Source: Streptomyces lilacinus (GTDB lineage: Bacteria; Actinomycetota; Actinomycetes; Streptomycetales; Streptomycetaceae). Taken from it: a DNA stretch of 13,134 nucleotides. The position numbers were made by a program, and so were the translations under genes. This document shows positions 7,633 through 13,134 of this stretch, one piece after another. Every line of letters begins with the position of its first letter. Position 1 is the first letter of the stretch. Under the pieces are notes generated by a model, which ran no database searches, was not told the DNA's origin, and saw only the letters and a program-made list of their open reading frames with translations. Where the stretch lies: NCBI GenBank assembly GCA_000715685.1, contig KL569394.1, positions 11,446 through 24,579 of the forward strand. The letters are read 5' to 3'.

Positions 7633-8685
7633 TCAGGGGGCACGGTCCACGACGTAGAGCGCCAAGTCCTGCAGAGCCCTCCGGTAGCAGGAGGCGGGGA
7701 ACGGCCGGAGATACTCCAGGGCGTCCAGGGCCTGCTCCCTGGCCAGGGCCCAGCTCCGGCCGAACGCCGCCGTGGCACAGACCTCGTCCAGCAAGTCCGG
7801 CAGTTCCCCCTCCTCCAGGTGGGCACCGCGCAGCACTCGGGTGACCCGATGGGCGGGTCCCAGTTCTTCGGCAGCGAGAACGAGGGGCAGCGAGGGCCGT
7901 CTCCGGACGAGGTCCATCCCCCGGGGCTTGCCCGCCGCGGCGTCCGCGCGGGCGAGGTCGAAGAGGTCATCCATGATCTGGAAGGCCCGGCCGACCCTGC
8001 GGCCGTAGAAACCCAACCGGCGGGACTCACGCGTCCGTCCGCCGGCGAGCGCGGCTCCGGCCTCGCAGGCGAGCCCGAGGAGAACGGCCGTCTTGCGTTC
8101 GATGGTGCGCCAGTAGCGGGTCACCAGCTCGTCGGTGGGGGCCGTCGGGTCGGTGGCCAGCTCGTCCAGCTCGCCGCAGCACACCCGGAAGGCGGTGTCG
8201 AGGACGAGTTTGACCAGGTCCATGTCGCGGGTGTGGTCGATGGCTTCGACGAATCCCCGGATCGCCTGGACGAACTGCAGATCTCCCACGAGGACCGCGG
8301 TCGCCCCGCCTCGGGCCGCGTTGACCGACGGCAGTCCTCGGCGCAACAGCGAGTCGTCCACGATGTCGTCGTGGATGAGCGTGGCGACGTGCAGCATCTC
8401 CAGGGAGACGGCGCCGTCCAGCGCCTTGTCCGGCAGCTCGGACGGGCCGTGCACGAGACGCGCGGTCAACAGCAGGAGGAGGGGGCGCAGTTGCTTTCCC
8501 GCCCGGTAGAGCTGGTGCTCGGTGTCGGTGAGGTACTCCTCCTGCGGTCCCAGGGCCACGGCCAGGCGCCGCTCGTAGCGGGGACGGTCCTCGGCGAGCA
8601 GTTCCGCCCAGATCCGGGTCGGCAGGTCACGATCGCCCTGGTCGTCGGAGGCACCGAGCCGGGCGGGGGCGAGTACGGCGGTCAG
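7633..8685 (-). CDS. Polyprenyl synthetase (trans-isoprenyl diphosphate synthase)
   Basis: The enzyme condenses isopentenyl diphosphate onto an allylic primer to make a linear all-trans prenyl diphosphate. Numbered from the CTG at 8685 (350 aa), it has the substrate-binding GKQLRP (63-68), the first aspartate-rich motif in LIHDDIVDDSLLRRG (Asp106, Asp107, Asp110, followed by two Arg), an ERKTA segment near 196-200 and the second motif FQIMDDLFDL (Asp239, Asp240, Asp243). All catalytic elements are therefore intact. The residue five before the first motif is Ala101; family knowledge links a small residue there with longer products, while short-chain enzymes carry Phe or Tyr, so a medium- or long-chain product is plausible. 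The 'GK.TLP' loop after motif two is replaced by RRRPSLP. There is no in-frame ATG or well-placed GTG. The CTG overlaps the preceding stop as CTGA and has GAGGAG 5 nt upstream. It is embedded among unknown beta-rich genes and co-transcribed with them. Confidence 0.9.
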   Translation of the reverse strand: MTAVLAPARLGASDDQGDRDLPTRIWAELLAEDRPRYERRLAVALGPQEEYLTDTEHQLYRAGKQLRPLLLLLTARLVHGPSELPDKALDGAVSLEMLHVATLIHDDIVDDSLLRRGLPSVNAARGGATAVLVGDLQFVQAIRGFVEAIDHTRDMDLVKLVLDTAFRVCCGELDELATDPTAPTDELVTRYWRTIERKTAVLLGLACEAGAALAGGRTRESRRLGFYGRRVGRAFQIMDDLFDLARADAAAGKPRGMDLVRRRPSLPLVLAAEELGPAHRVTRVLRGAHLEEGELPDLLDEVCATAAFGRSWALAREQALDALEYLRPFPASCYRRALQDLALYVVDRAP

Positions 8686-8696
8686 GGGGACTCCTC
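8682..8696 (-). promoter_or_regulatory. Shine-Dalgarno plus probable CTG start with 4-nt CTGA overlap
   Basis: On the minus strand GAGGAG (8696-8691) is followed by TCCCC and then CTG (8685-8683), whose last bases form the TGA of the upstream gene. The 5-nt spacing equals that of three other genes in the operon. This arrangement implies translational coupling and decides the start of the prenyl synthase. Confidence 0.6.
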
Positions 8697-9965
8697 GGCG
8701 ACGTCCGGGCTGTCGGGCCACCCCTCGAGCACGGCTCGGCGCAGTCGCGCCCTGACCGCGTCGTGGAGCAGCCGCTGGGGGAACTGGGTGCGGCGCAGCC
8801 TGTCCCGGGCCACGTCGCCGGCGGAGCCCGTCCAGTCGGAGTCCTCCAGGTCGAGGTCGAACACCGGGAGCTCGACGCGGGGGGCCGCACCGTGCTCCGC
8901 CACCAGGCGCACCCCGGGGATACGGGCACTGACGGCGCCGCTGAACAGGCATCGGCCGGTGGTGTCCGGCTGGGCGGCCGCGCGGCGCATCGCCCTCAGA
9001 TGCACGCGGCGCACGAGGGCCCGTTCCTCCTCGCTGAGGGTGTACGGTCCGGGCGCGAGCGACGCGCCGGCCCCTCCTTCGCCGGGCTCCTGATAGCTGT
9101 ACTGAGCCATGTCGGCGGCGGTGGGCGGCGGAACGTCGACAACCTCGGGGGGCGGTTTGGCGACCACTGCGTAGACGCCTTCCCGCGTCATCTCGGTGAC
9201 TTTCTTGTCCGTATTACCGGTGCCCTTGACCCGGCCCCCGAAGTGGACCATTGCCCTGCCGGCCTCGTGGTACCTTTCCTGCTCTTTCTTCGTGGACTTC
9301 TTCTGGCGCAATACGTCGAGCTCGGTCGCCAGCATCACCTGACGTGCGAACGCGTGGACGTTGTACGACCGATCCTCGTCGTTCTCGTCCGGGTACTTCT
9401 TTCCGTTGATCACGGTGTTCTTGTCCACCGCATGGTGGGTGTCGGCGCACATGTCCCGAGTGGTCTGCCCGCGCCATTGATCGATCACGTCCTCCTGGCG
9501 GAAGAGTTCGTCGTAGATCTCGTTGTGCTTGTCGTATTCGGCCAGCAATTTATTCCCGTTGGCCGTCTTCTTCAGGCGTTCACGCTCAGCCCTGGCGGCC
9601 TTTTCCCATTGCGGAGCCCTGGGATCGGGCGTGTACGTCTCCGCCGGATCCTCTCCGCCCTCGGTGGGCTGGAGGGCCTGGGCGGGCAGGAAGTCGAGGT
9701 TTCCCCCGTGGTCGACCTCGCACACGGGGTCGGGCACGGCGGTGATGTGGTGTCGCCCGGTCAGTTCCAGGTCGCACACCGTTTCGTGGTCGCCACTGCG
9801 GACGACGCCGGTGGCCCGCAGCACGAGGTCCGTCAGATGAAAGCTGATGGCGCCGGTGGCGCACCCGAAATCCTCGGGCATCGCCACCGTGCGGGCCAGC
9901 GGAAAGGGAGCGGTGTCGGGCACGTCGAGCGTGGCGCCCGACGGCCGGCTGTCGGGGTGGGGCAT
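8682..9965 (-). CDS. Hypothetical protein (427 aa) of the TULIP-like/prenyl synthase operon
   Basis: I do not recognise this protein. The N-terminal ~90 residues are beta-rich and contain CATGAISFHLTDLVLRATG (35-53), which resembles ATGAFRFHFNDL in the 585-aa protein of the same operon. Residues about 119-265 are highly charged and helical (Lys/Glu/Arg-rich, with DKHNEIYDELFRQEDVIDQW and KKSTKKEQERY). A Pro-rich segment lies at 270-282, and the C-terminal third returns to strands (LFSGAVSARIPGVRLV, VELPVFDLDLED) followed by Arg-rich helices near 383-413. One possible reading is a split beta domain with a charged helical insertion. There is no signal peptide, membrane segment or known catalytic motif. 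The ATG at 9965 has GGAGG 5 nt upstream; a TTG 24 nt further upstream lacks such a site. The gene lies 51 bp after the 129-aa gene, and its stop overlaps the prenyl synthase start, so the two products are probably made in fixed proportion. Confidence 0.75.
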   Translation of the reverse strand: MPHPDSRPSGATLDVPDTAPFPLARTVAMPEDFGCATGAISFHLTDLVLRATGVVRSGDHETVCDLELTGRHHITAVPDPVCEVDHGGNLDFLPAQALQPTEGGEDPAETYTPDPRAPQWEKAARAERERLKKTANGNKLLAEYDKHNEIYDELFRQEDVIDQWRGQTTRDMCADTHHAVDKNTVINGKKYPDENDEDRSYNVHAFARQVMLATELDVLRQKKSTKKEQERYHEAGRAMVHFGGRVKGTGNTDKKVTEMTREGVYAVVAKPPPEVVDVPPPTAADMAQYSYQEPGEGGAGASLAPGPYTLSEEERALVRRVHLRAMRRAAAQPDTTGRCLFSGAVSARIPGVRLVAEHGAAPRVELPVFDLDLEDSDWTGSAGDVARDRLRRTQFPQRLLHDAVRARLRRAVLEGWPDSPDVAEESP

Positions 9966-10016
9966 ACGGGCCTCCGGCTGGGAGCACAACGGGACGGGGG
10001 GCGGTCAGGGGCTCGC

Positions 10017-10406
10017 TCAGCTGATGACGAGGTCACCGCTGATCAGGAGCATGGACTCGTGGTTGGCGAGGGTGAGGTTGGCCGGGGAGGCGTCGATCTT
10101 CACTCCGGACACGTCGAGGTGGTAGCCGAGGGAGCCGCCGAGCTCCAGGTTCATCTCCTTGCCGACGACCTCGCCGCTGACCTTCTTGGGCACTTGGTCC
10201 ACCATGTGCTTGGTGAAGGCCGCCACCGCCGACGCCAAGATCTTCTGCACGGGCGCGCCCACGGGTGTCAGGCTCACCTTGAAGGGGTTGATTTTGGTGA
10301 TCTTCGCTTTGAGTTCTTTGTCGGTCAGCCCGGTGACCTGAGCGTGAATGGTGATCGGAGGATCGAGATCGACCCTGAACATGATGAGCGCGGGAATGAC
10401 GGACAA
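10017..10406 (-). CDS. Small hypothetical beta-rich protein, paralogue of its upstream neighbour (OrfX1-like size)
   Basis: This 129-aa protein has no recognised domain. It aligns with the 126-aa product just upstream: residues 36-57 here and 34-55 there share Ile, Pro-Phe, Ser, Thr-Pro, Gly and Lys-Ile-Leu (10 of 22 by eye), and both end in a strand of the form ML-x-(S)-x-L-x-(V/I)-S. Between lie a helix (KILASAVAAFTKHMVDQ) and more strands. The start is TTG at 10406, chosen because AGGAGG lies 5 nt upstream; the ATG at 10382 (residue 9) has no Shine-Dalgarno. It begins 22 bp after its paralogue, consistent with tandem duplication within the operon. Its size and strand content resemble the small OrfX1 proteins of P47/OrfX clusters, which is inference. 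It has no signal peptide and no cysteine. Confidence 0.75.
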   Translation of the reverse strand: MSVIPALIMFRVDLDPPITIHAQVTGLTDKELKAKITKINPFKVSLTPVGAPVQKILASAVAAFTKHMVDQVPKKVSGEVVGKEMNLELGGSLGYHLDVSGVKIDASPANLTLANHESMLLISGDLVIS

Positions 10407-10417
10407 CGCGACCTCCT
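10404..10417 (-). promoter_or_regulatory. Strong Shine-Dalgarno deciding a TTG start
   Basis: AGGAGG (10417-10412, minus strand), a 5-nt spacer TCGCG and then TTG (10406-10404). The alternative ATG 24 nt downstream has no such site, so the TTG start is preferred for the 129-aa gene. Confidence 0.65.
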
Positions 10418-10428
10418 CGGCGCGGCGA

Positions 10429-10809
10429 TCAACTCACGGTGAGGGACGAGCTCAGCCTCAACATCCCGTCGTGGGTGTCCATGGCCGGGTTGTTGATTTT
10501 CAGGGTGACGTCCTCCCCGCCGATGCGCTGGGTGATCTCGCCGAGTCCGAAGGCGGTGAACCTTCTCCCCCGGACGAGGTTCGAGACCAGCCCGGGCAGC
10601 ACGCTCCTGCCCAGAGCGTCCGCCAACGGTTTGGCGACCGTGCCGAGGATTTTGTCGCCGAAGTTTCCCTTCGGGGTCACGGAGAACCGGAAGGGGCTCA
10701 TATTGTCGATCGTCACCGTGACGTCCTTGCCGTTCAGGCTCAGTCGCACGTGGGAAACGACCGGCTGGTCGAGCACATTGATGTCGTAGTAGATACGCAT
10801 CGTGGCCAT
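10429..10809 (-). CDS. Small hypothetical beta-rich protein, first of a paralogous pair
   Basis: This 126-aa protein is unrecognised. It begins with short amphipathic strands (RIYYDINVL, HVRLSLNGKDVTVTI), passes through the block NMSPFRFSVTPKGNFGDKIL shared with the 129-aa neighbour, then a helical segment (about 54-80, ending LVSNLVRG), and finishes with strands DVTLKI and MLRLSSSLTVS. The fold is probably a small beta sandwich or half-barrel with one or two helices. The ATG at 10809 has GGAG 7 nt upstream. An open frame continues further upstream, but that part overlaps the 298-aa gene and reads as Arg/Gly-rich shadow sequence, so the internal ATG is the real start. It starts 41 bp after the 298-aa gene and ends 22 bp before its paralogue. 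It has no cysteine, signal peptide or membrane helix. A role as a small partner of the larger beta-rich proteins is suggested only by position. Confidence 0.75.
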   Translation of the reverse strand: MATMRIYYDINVLDQPVVSHVRLSLNGKDVTVTIDNMSPFRFSVTPKGNFGDKILGTVAKPLADALGRSVLPGLVSNLVRGRRFTAFGLGEITQRIGGEDVTLKINNPAMDTHDGMLRLSSSLTVS

Positions 10810-10850
10810 GGGGCATCTCCGAACGATGGTGTGAGGTGTGGGGTTGGCTT

Positions 10851-11747
10851 CTAGTACTTTTTCTTGATCGTTTCCCAGAAGTCCTTGATGGCCTCGCCGA
10901 GGTCGACCCAGCCCTCGGCCTCGGCGTCGAACCACAGCCGGAGCTGCAGTCCGGTGGGGTCGGAATCCGCGCCGGCATTGGCGTCGTTCAACTTGACCCC
11001 GGCCGACCAGTGCGCCGGTCCGAACTTGCCGCCGGTGCTCATCCACTTGCCCCTGATCGAATGCACCGTCGCCTTTGCCGCCTCCTCTACGGTGCGTCCG
11101 CTGAGCAGCACCGTGAAGGGGCGGTCGGAGAGGGCGGAGGTGCCGGGGGCGGAAGGGGTGCCGCGCCCGGACAGGTTCGCCGCGAGGGCCATCCTGCTGT
11201 TGCCGACGGAGACGGCGATGTCGCCGAAGCCGACCCCGCCGATGTTCAGCCGGGGCAGTTGCAGGCCGTTCTGGCCGAGCACCTTGTCGACGGTATCGAG
11301 GATCTTCGGCACGATGACCTTGCGGTAGAGCACCTTGTCGAGCGGGGAGACCTGGCTGAGGTCGACGACACAGGCCACGGGCCGGAGCAGGACCGTGTTG
11401 TTCCTCAGCTCCACGGTGCAGATGCTCCGCACCTCGGTGCTGGCTTCCTTGTCGGTGTCGTGGCGCTTGGCCCAGAACTTGGGGAAGTTCACCCAGAGCG
11501 CATTGGTCGTCGGCTGTGCCTTCTGGTCGGGACGAGGGATCGCCTTGCCCCACTCGTCGGGTGTGGGGGCGCTGAGCTTCACCTCTGGGGGCTCTTTCAC
11601 CTTCCACGACACGTCGACGTTCTTGTCCTGCCAGTTGACCGTCTGTCTTCCGCTGAAGACCGGGCCGAGAGCGGGCCTGCCGTAGAGAGTGGCCACGGCC
11701 TGGGTGAGCGTTGATTCGTCGACACCGACCACGAGGTCGCCGTCCAT
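10851..11747 (-). CDS. Hypothetical protein, possible TULIP (P47-like) family, second of a paralogous pair
   Basis: This 298-aa protein is related to the first gene of the operon. The N-terminus DLVVGVDESTLTQAVATLYG aligns with DLAVGISGQALTTAMGRVHA there, followed in both by FSG, then Trp, a PPE/APE-x-KL strand and P-x-P-x-x-W. Both then have a Cys pair around a strand (Cys110 and Cys126 here) and a segment with Asp-x-Val and a (K)-(V/I)-I-(V/I)-P-K core (DKVLYRKVIVPKILDTVDKVL, about 137-157 here). The second half contains strands GVGFGDIAVSVG and RMALAANLSG, and a C-terminal helix ending in three lysines. An N-terminal helix that opens with a hydrophobic strand, followed by long sheets, fits TULIP/P47-like proteins; no signature confirms it. 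The ATG at 11747 has GGAGG 6 nt upstream. It follows the first operon gene by 100 bp, the largest gap in the run. It has no signal peptide. The function is unknown. Confidence 0.75.
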   Translation of the reverse strand: MDGDLVVGVDESTLTQAVATLYGRPALGPVFSGRQTVNWQDKNVDVSWKVKEPPEVKLSAPTPDEWGKAIPRPDQKAQPTTNALWVNFPKFWAKRHDTDKEASTEVRSICTVELRNNTVLLRPVACVVDLSQVSPLDKVLYRKVIVPKILDTVDKVLGQNGLQLPRLNIGGVGFGDIAVSVGNSRMALAANLSGRGTPSAPGTSALSDRPFTVLLSGRTVEEAAKATVHSIRGKWMSTGGKFGPAHWSAGVKLNDANAGADSDPTGLQLRLWFDAEAEGWVDLGEAIKDFWETIKKKY

Positions 11748-11809
11748 GCGTGTCCTCCATCATTCGTACAGGCTCGGGGGTGGGCGCAGCGGTGAATCCC
11801 GCGGCGCGG

Positions 11810-11860
11810 GAGGTCAGGAGCAGCGAGAGGTCAGGACCCGCGGGAGGTCAGGACCAGCTG
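11810..11860. repeat. Three tandem 17-bp direct repeats spanning a stop codon
   Basis: The units at 11810-11826, 11827-11843 and 11844-11860 each begin with GAGGTCAGGA and diverge in the last 7 bases. Read on the minus strand the core is TCCTGACCTC, and the TGA of the first copy met is the stop of the 306-aa gene. The other two copies lie in the 100-bp gap before the 298-aa gene. The CCCGCGGGAGG-like bases around them could also form short stems. They may be a slippage product, a protein- or RNA-level regulatory element, or an intra-operon attenuator; none of these is shown. Confidence 0.8.
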
Positions 11861-12768
11861 CCGGCGGAGGCGATCGGGCAGCCCTTTCCGTCGGGGCCGA
11901 CGCCCGGCGCCCGGAGCACGGCGGAGAAGTCGACGATCGGCTGACAGGAGGCCTGCGTCATGTCCTTGGCATCGACCTTGAACTCGCGGATCTCCTTGAG
12001 CTTCGCCTTCACCTCCCCCTTGCACCCCAGGAAGTCCTTCGACACGGAGCCCAGCTCCTTGTCCCGCTGCTTCGCCGCGGCCTGCTGGAGCACGGTCTCC
12101 AGCAGGCGATGGCTGAAGAGCGTGAAGAACTCCTTCTTCTCCGGCCAGGCCGCACTGCCGTTCGGGGTGCCGGGCAGTGCGGCGGTGAGCACCAGGTGGC
12201 TTTTGTCGGCCTGGACCTTTTGCGGTGTCAGGTCGACCTTGGTGCCGAACAATTCGCCGGGGATCGCGATGCCGCCCAGCAGCTGACGCCCCATCGTGAA
12301 CATTTTGGGGATGATGATCTTCTTGAGGATCACCTGGTCGAAGGGCTTGACCACCGACTCGTCGAAGCGGACGGCCAGGCAGTCGATCGTCACCTTCTTG
12401 CCGTTCACCACGCCTCGGCAATAGGCGCTGATCGGCCCGGTCCCCTGCTTCGGGGTCCCGTCGGTGGGTGTCCATTTCCCCATCGCCTGGGGCAGCAGCA
12501 GCTCGAACATGTCGGCCGGCGGCGTCCCCGCGGGGCGCTTGCCGTCGGGACCGACGGACTTGGACCAGTGTTCCGGCGACGGTGGTCCGAGCTTGAATTC
12601 GGGGGCCTTCTGGATGTCCCACTCCGCCACGCCCGTGGGGGTGCCGGACTTCACCTCCTCCTTGCCGGAGAACAGCTTCTTGCGGGCGTCGGGCTTGGCG
12701 TGCACCCTGCCCATCGCCGTGGTCAGCGCTTGCCCGCTGATTCCCACGGCCAGATCGAAACCTGCCAC
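11848..12768 (-). CDS. Hypothetical protein, possible TULIP (P47-like) family, first gene of the operon
   Basis: This 306-aa protein starts FDLAVGISGQALTTAMGRV, a hydrophobic strand leading into a helix, as in TULIP/P47-like proteins, and is paralogous to the 298-aa product. Shared landmarks are FSG (34-36), Trp50, APEFKL (55-60), PSPEHW (63-68), the Cys117/Cys130 pair around VVNGKKVTI, and FDQVILKKIIIPKMF (143-157). The second half has a strand HLVLTAAL (191-198), a helix FFTLFSHRLLETVLQQAA and a charged Lys/Glu-rich helix near 227-262. Three further cysteines (249, 275, 297) are absent from the paralogue. There is no signal peptide, so it is probably cytosolic unless exported by an unusual route. 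The GTG at 12768 is preceded by GGAGGAG with 5-nt spacing, the strongest ribosome site in the window, consistent with the head of an operon. The biochemical function is unknown; lipid binding is inferred only from the suspected fold. Confidence 0.75.
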   Translation of the reverse strand: MAGFDLAVGISGQALTTAMGRVHAKPDARKKLFSGKEEVKSGTPTGVAEWDIQKAPEFKLGPPSPEHWSKSVGPDGKRPAGTPPADMFELLLPQAMGKWTPTDGTPKQGTGPISAYCRGVVNGKKVTIDCLAVRFDESVVKPFDQVILKKIIIPKMFTMGRQLLGGIAIPGELFGTKVDLTPQKVQADKSHLVLTAALPGTPNGSAAWPEKKEFFTLFSHRLLETVLQQAAAKQRDKELGSVSKDFLGCKGEVKAKLKEIREFKVDAKDMTQASCQPIVDFSAVLRAPGVGPDGKGCPIASAGSWS

Positions 12769-12807
12769 CGATACTCCTCCACAGACCCACCTGAACCGAA
12801 AGCATCA

Positions 12808-12838
12808 CCCTAAGCAACAGATTCCCTACATTCCGTCA
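12808..12838 (-). promoter_or_regulatory. Candidate promoter for the eight-gene operon
   Basis: On the minus strand TAGGGT (12813-12808) matches the TAGnnT -10 of actinobacterial housekeeping promoters, and TGACGG (12838-12833) could be a -35 with a slightly long 19-nt spacer. The surrounding 12781-12860 is AT-rich for this genome and lies directly before the strong ribosome site of the first gene. A separate TTGACC at 12860-12855 has no convincing -10 partner. Confidence 0.3.
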
Positions 12839-12899
12839 CAAAGCTATCCGCACTGGTCAACCGGGCGTGTCCGCGGCGCGGCGCCGAAAACGCCGATGA

Positions 12900-12923
12900 C
12901 CGGCCCTCGGGTGCGAGGACCGG
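12900..12923 (-). terminator. Hairpin terminator downstream of the LAETG gene
   Basis: CCGGCCCTCG (12900-12909) and CGAGGACCGG (12914-12923) pair over 10 positions around a 4-nt loop. The single non-Watson-Crick pair is G-U when read as minus-strand RNA but C-A on the plus strand, which favours action on minus-strand transcripts. It lies 24 nt past the stop at 12948. A TTTT follows about 10 nt later. It would separate the LAETG gene from the operon. Confidence 0.55.
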
Positions 12924-12947
12924 CCACCTCATCGTCGAACAACAGCG

Positions 12948-13134
12948 TCAGGCGCGGTTCCTGGCAGAGCGTCGCCGCAGGGCCAGGAACAGGGTGGCGG
13001 AACCGACCGCCAGGGCCCCGGCGCCCCCGACGGTCAGGGCCGCCGTACGACTGTCACCGCCGGTCTCGGCGAGGCGCCCGCCCTGGGCGGCCGGGGCACT
13101 GACGGCCCGGGCGTCGCCGGCCGGTGCGTCGCCG
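12948..13134 (-). CDS. C-terminal end of an LAETG cell-wall-anchored (sortase substrate) protein, partial
   Basis: Only the last 61 residues are in the window; the start lies beyond base 13134. The visible end has an Ala/Pro/Gly-rich stretch, the pentapeptide LAETG (encoded at 13059-13073), a ~23-residue hydrophobic segment (TAALTVGGAGALAVGSATLF plus LAL) and a basic tail RRRSARNRA before the stop. This is the standard cell-wall sorting signal. LAxTG, as opposed to LPxTG, is the form recognised by class E sortases in Streptomyces and relatives. The protein is expected to be exported and covalently attached to peptidoglycan after cleavage between Thr and Gly. The identity of the surface domain cannot be told. 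A hairpin 24 nt past the stop suggests that its transcript ends before the operon. Any functional link to the operon is unproven. Confidence 0.8.
   Translation of the reverse strand, partial: GDAPAGDARAVSAPAAQGGRLAETGGDSRTAALTVGGAGALAVGSATLFLALRRRSARNRA

Noticed and set aside
8719..8721. GTG as the start of the prenyl synthase
   Set aside because: It would overlap the 427-aa gene by 40 bp. The GAGGG before it directly abuts the codon, whereas the CTG at 8685 has a correctly spaced GAGGAG.
10380..10382. ATG as the start of the 129-aa gene
   Set aside because: There is no Shine-Dalgarno before it, while the TTG 24 nt upstream has AGGAGG at 5-nt spacing. It remains possible if homologues begin there.
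2007..12768. A botulinum-type toxin cluster
   Set aside because: The resemblance to P47/OrfX sets is one of size and fold only. There is no HExxH zinc-protease motif, no NTNH-like gene and no other toxin gene in the window.
12855..12860. TTGACC as the -35 box of the operon promoter
   Set aside because: No TAnnnT-like -10 sequence lies 16-19 nt downstream on the minus strand; the TGACGG/TAGGGT pair is slightly better.

Overview
The window reads as chromosomal DNA of a Streptomyces-like actinomycete. It is very GC-rich, starts are a mix of ATG, GTG, TTG and probably CTG, Shine-Dalgarno sequences of the GGAGG type sit about 5-7 nt before most starts, and one edge gene carries a LAETG sorting signal of the kind used by actinobacterial class E sortases.

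Layout. On the + strand at the left edge lie the C-terminal part of a VAO/PCMH-type FAD-linked oxidase (2-943, cut by the window) and, 2 nt later, a complete class I isoprenoid-fold enzyme with two aspartate-rich metal motifs (946-1968). Facing them is a minus-strand run of eight genes from 12768 down to 2007, with gaps of at most about 100 bp and one 4-nt overlap. In order of transcription these are: two related ~300-aa proteins (12768-11848, 11747-10851); two related ~127-aa proteins (10809-10429, 10406-10017); a 427-aa protein (9965-8682); a trans-isoprenyl diphosphate synthase, apparently started at CTG (8685-7633); a 585-aa beta-rich protein (7599-5842); and a 1262-aa beta-rich repeat protein with a helical tail (5795-2007). 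Upstream, on the same strand but separated by a hairpin and a candidate promoter, is the end of a cell-wall-anchored LAETG protein (12948-13134, cut by the window). No stretch longer than 300 bp lacks a gene, and I saw no RNA genes, IS elements or CRISPR arrays.

Interpretation. The seven proteins around the prenyl synthase share no domain I can name with certainty. Their alternating amphipathic strands, flanking helices and small/medium/large size series resemble the TULIP-fold P47/OrfX proteins known beside clostridial neurotoxin genes. That family binds lipids in some members, but here there is no toxin gene and no signal peptide. The most interesting hypothesis is that this is an isoprenoid-lipid system: the synthase makes a polyprenyl diphosphate, the TULIP-like proteins bind or move the hydrophobic product, and the convergent terpene-synthase-like enzyme and VAO-type oxidase may modify a related isoprenoid. 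What I see is the gene order, the motifs and the paralogy. The lipid-handling role is inference, and structure prediction of the seven unknown proteins is the deciding test.
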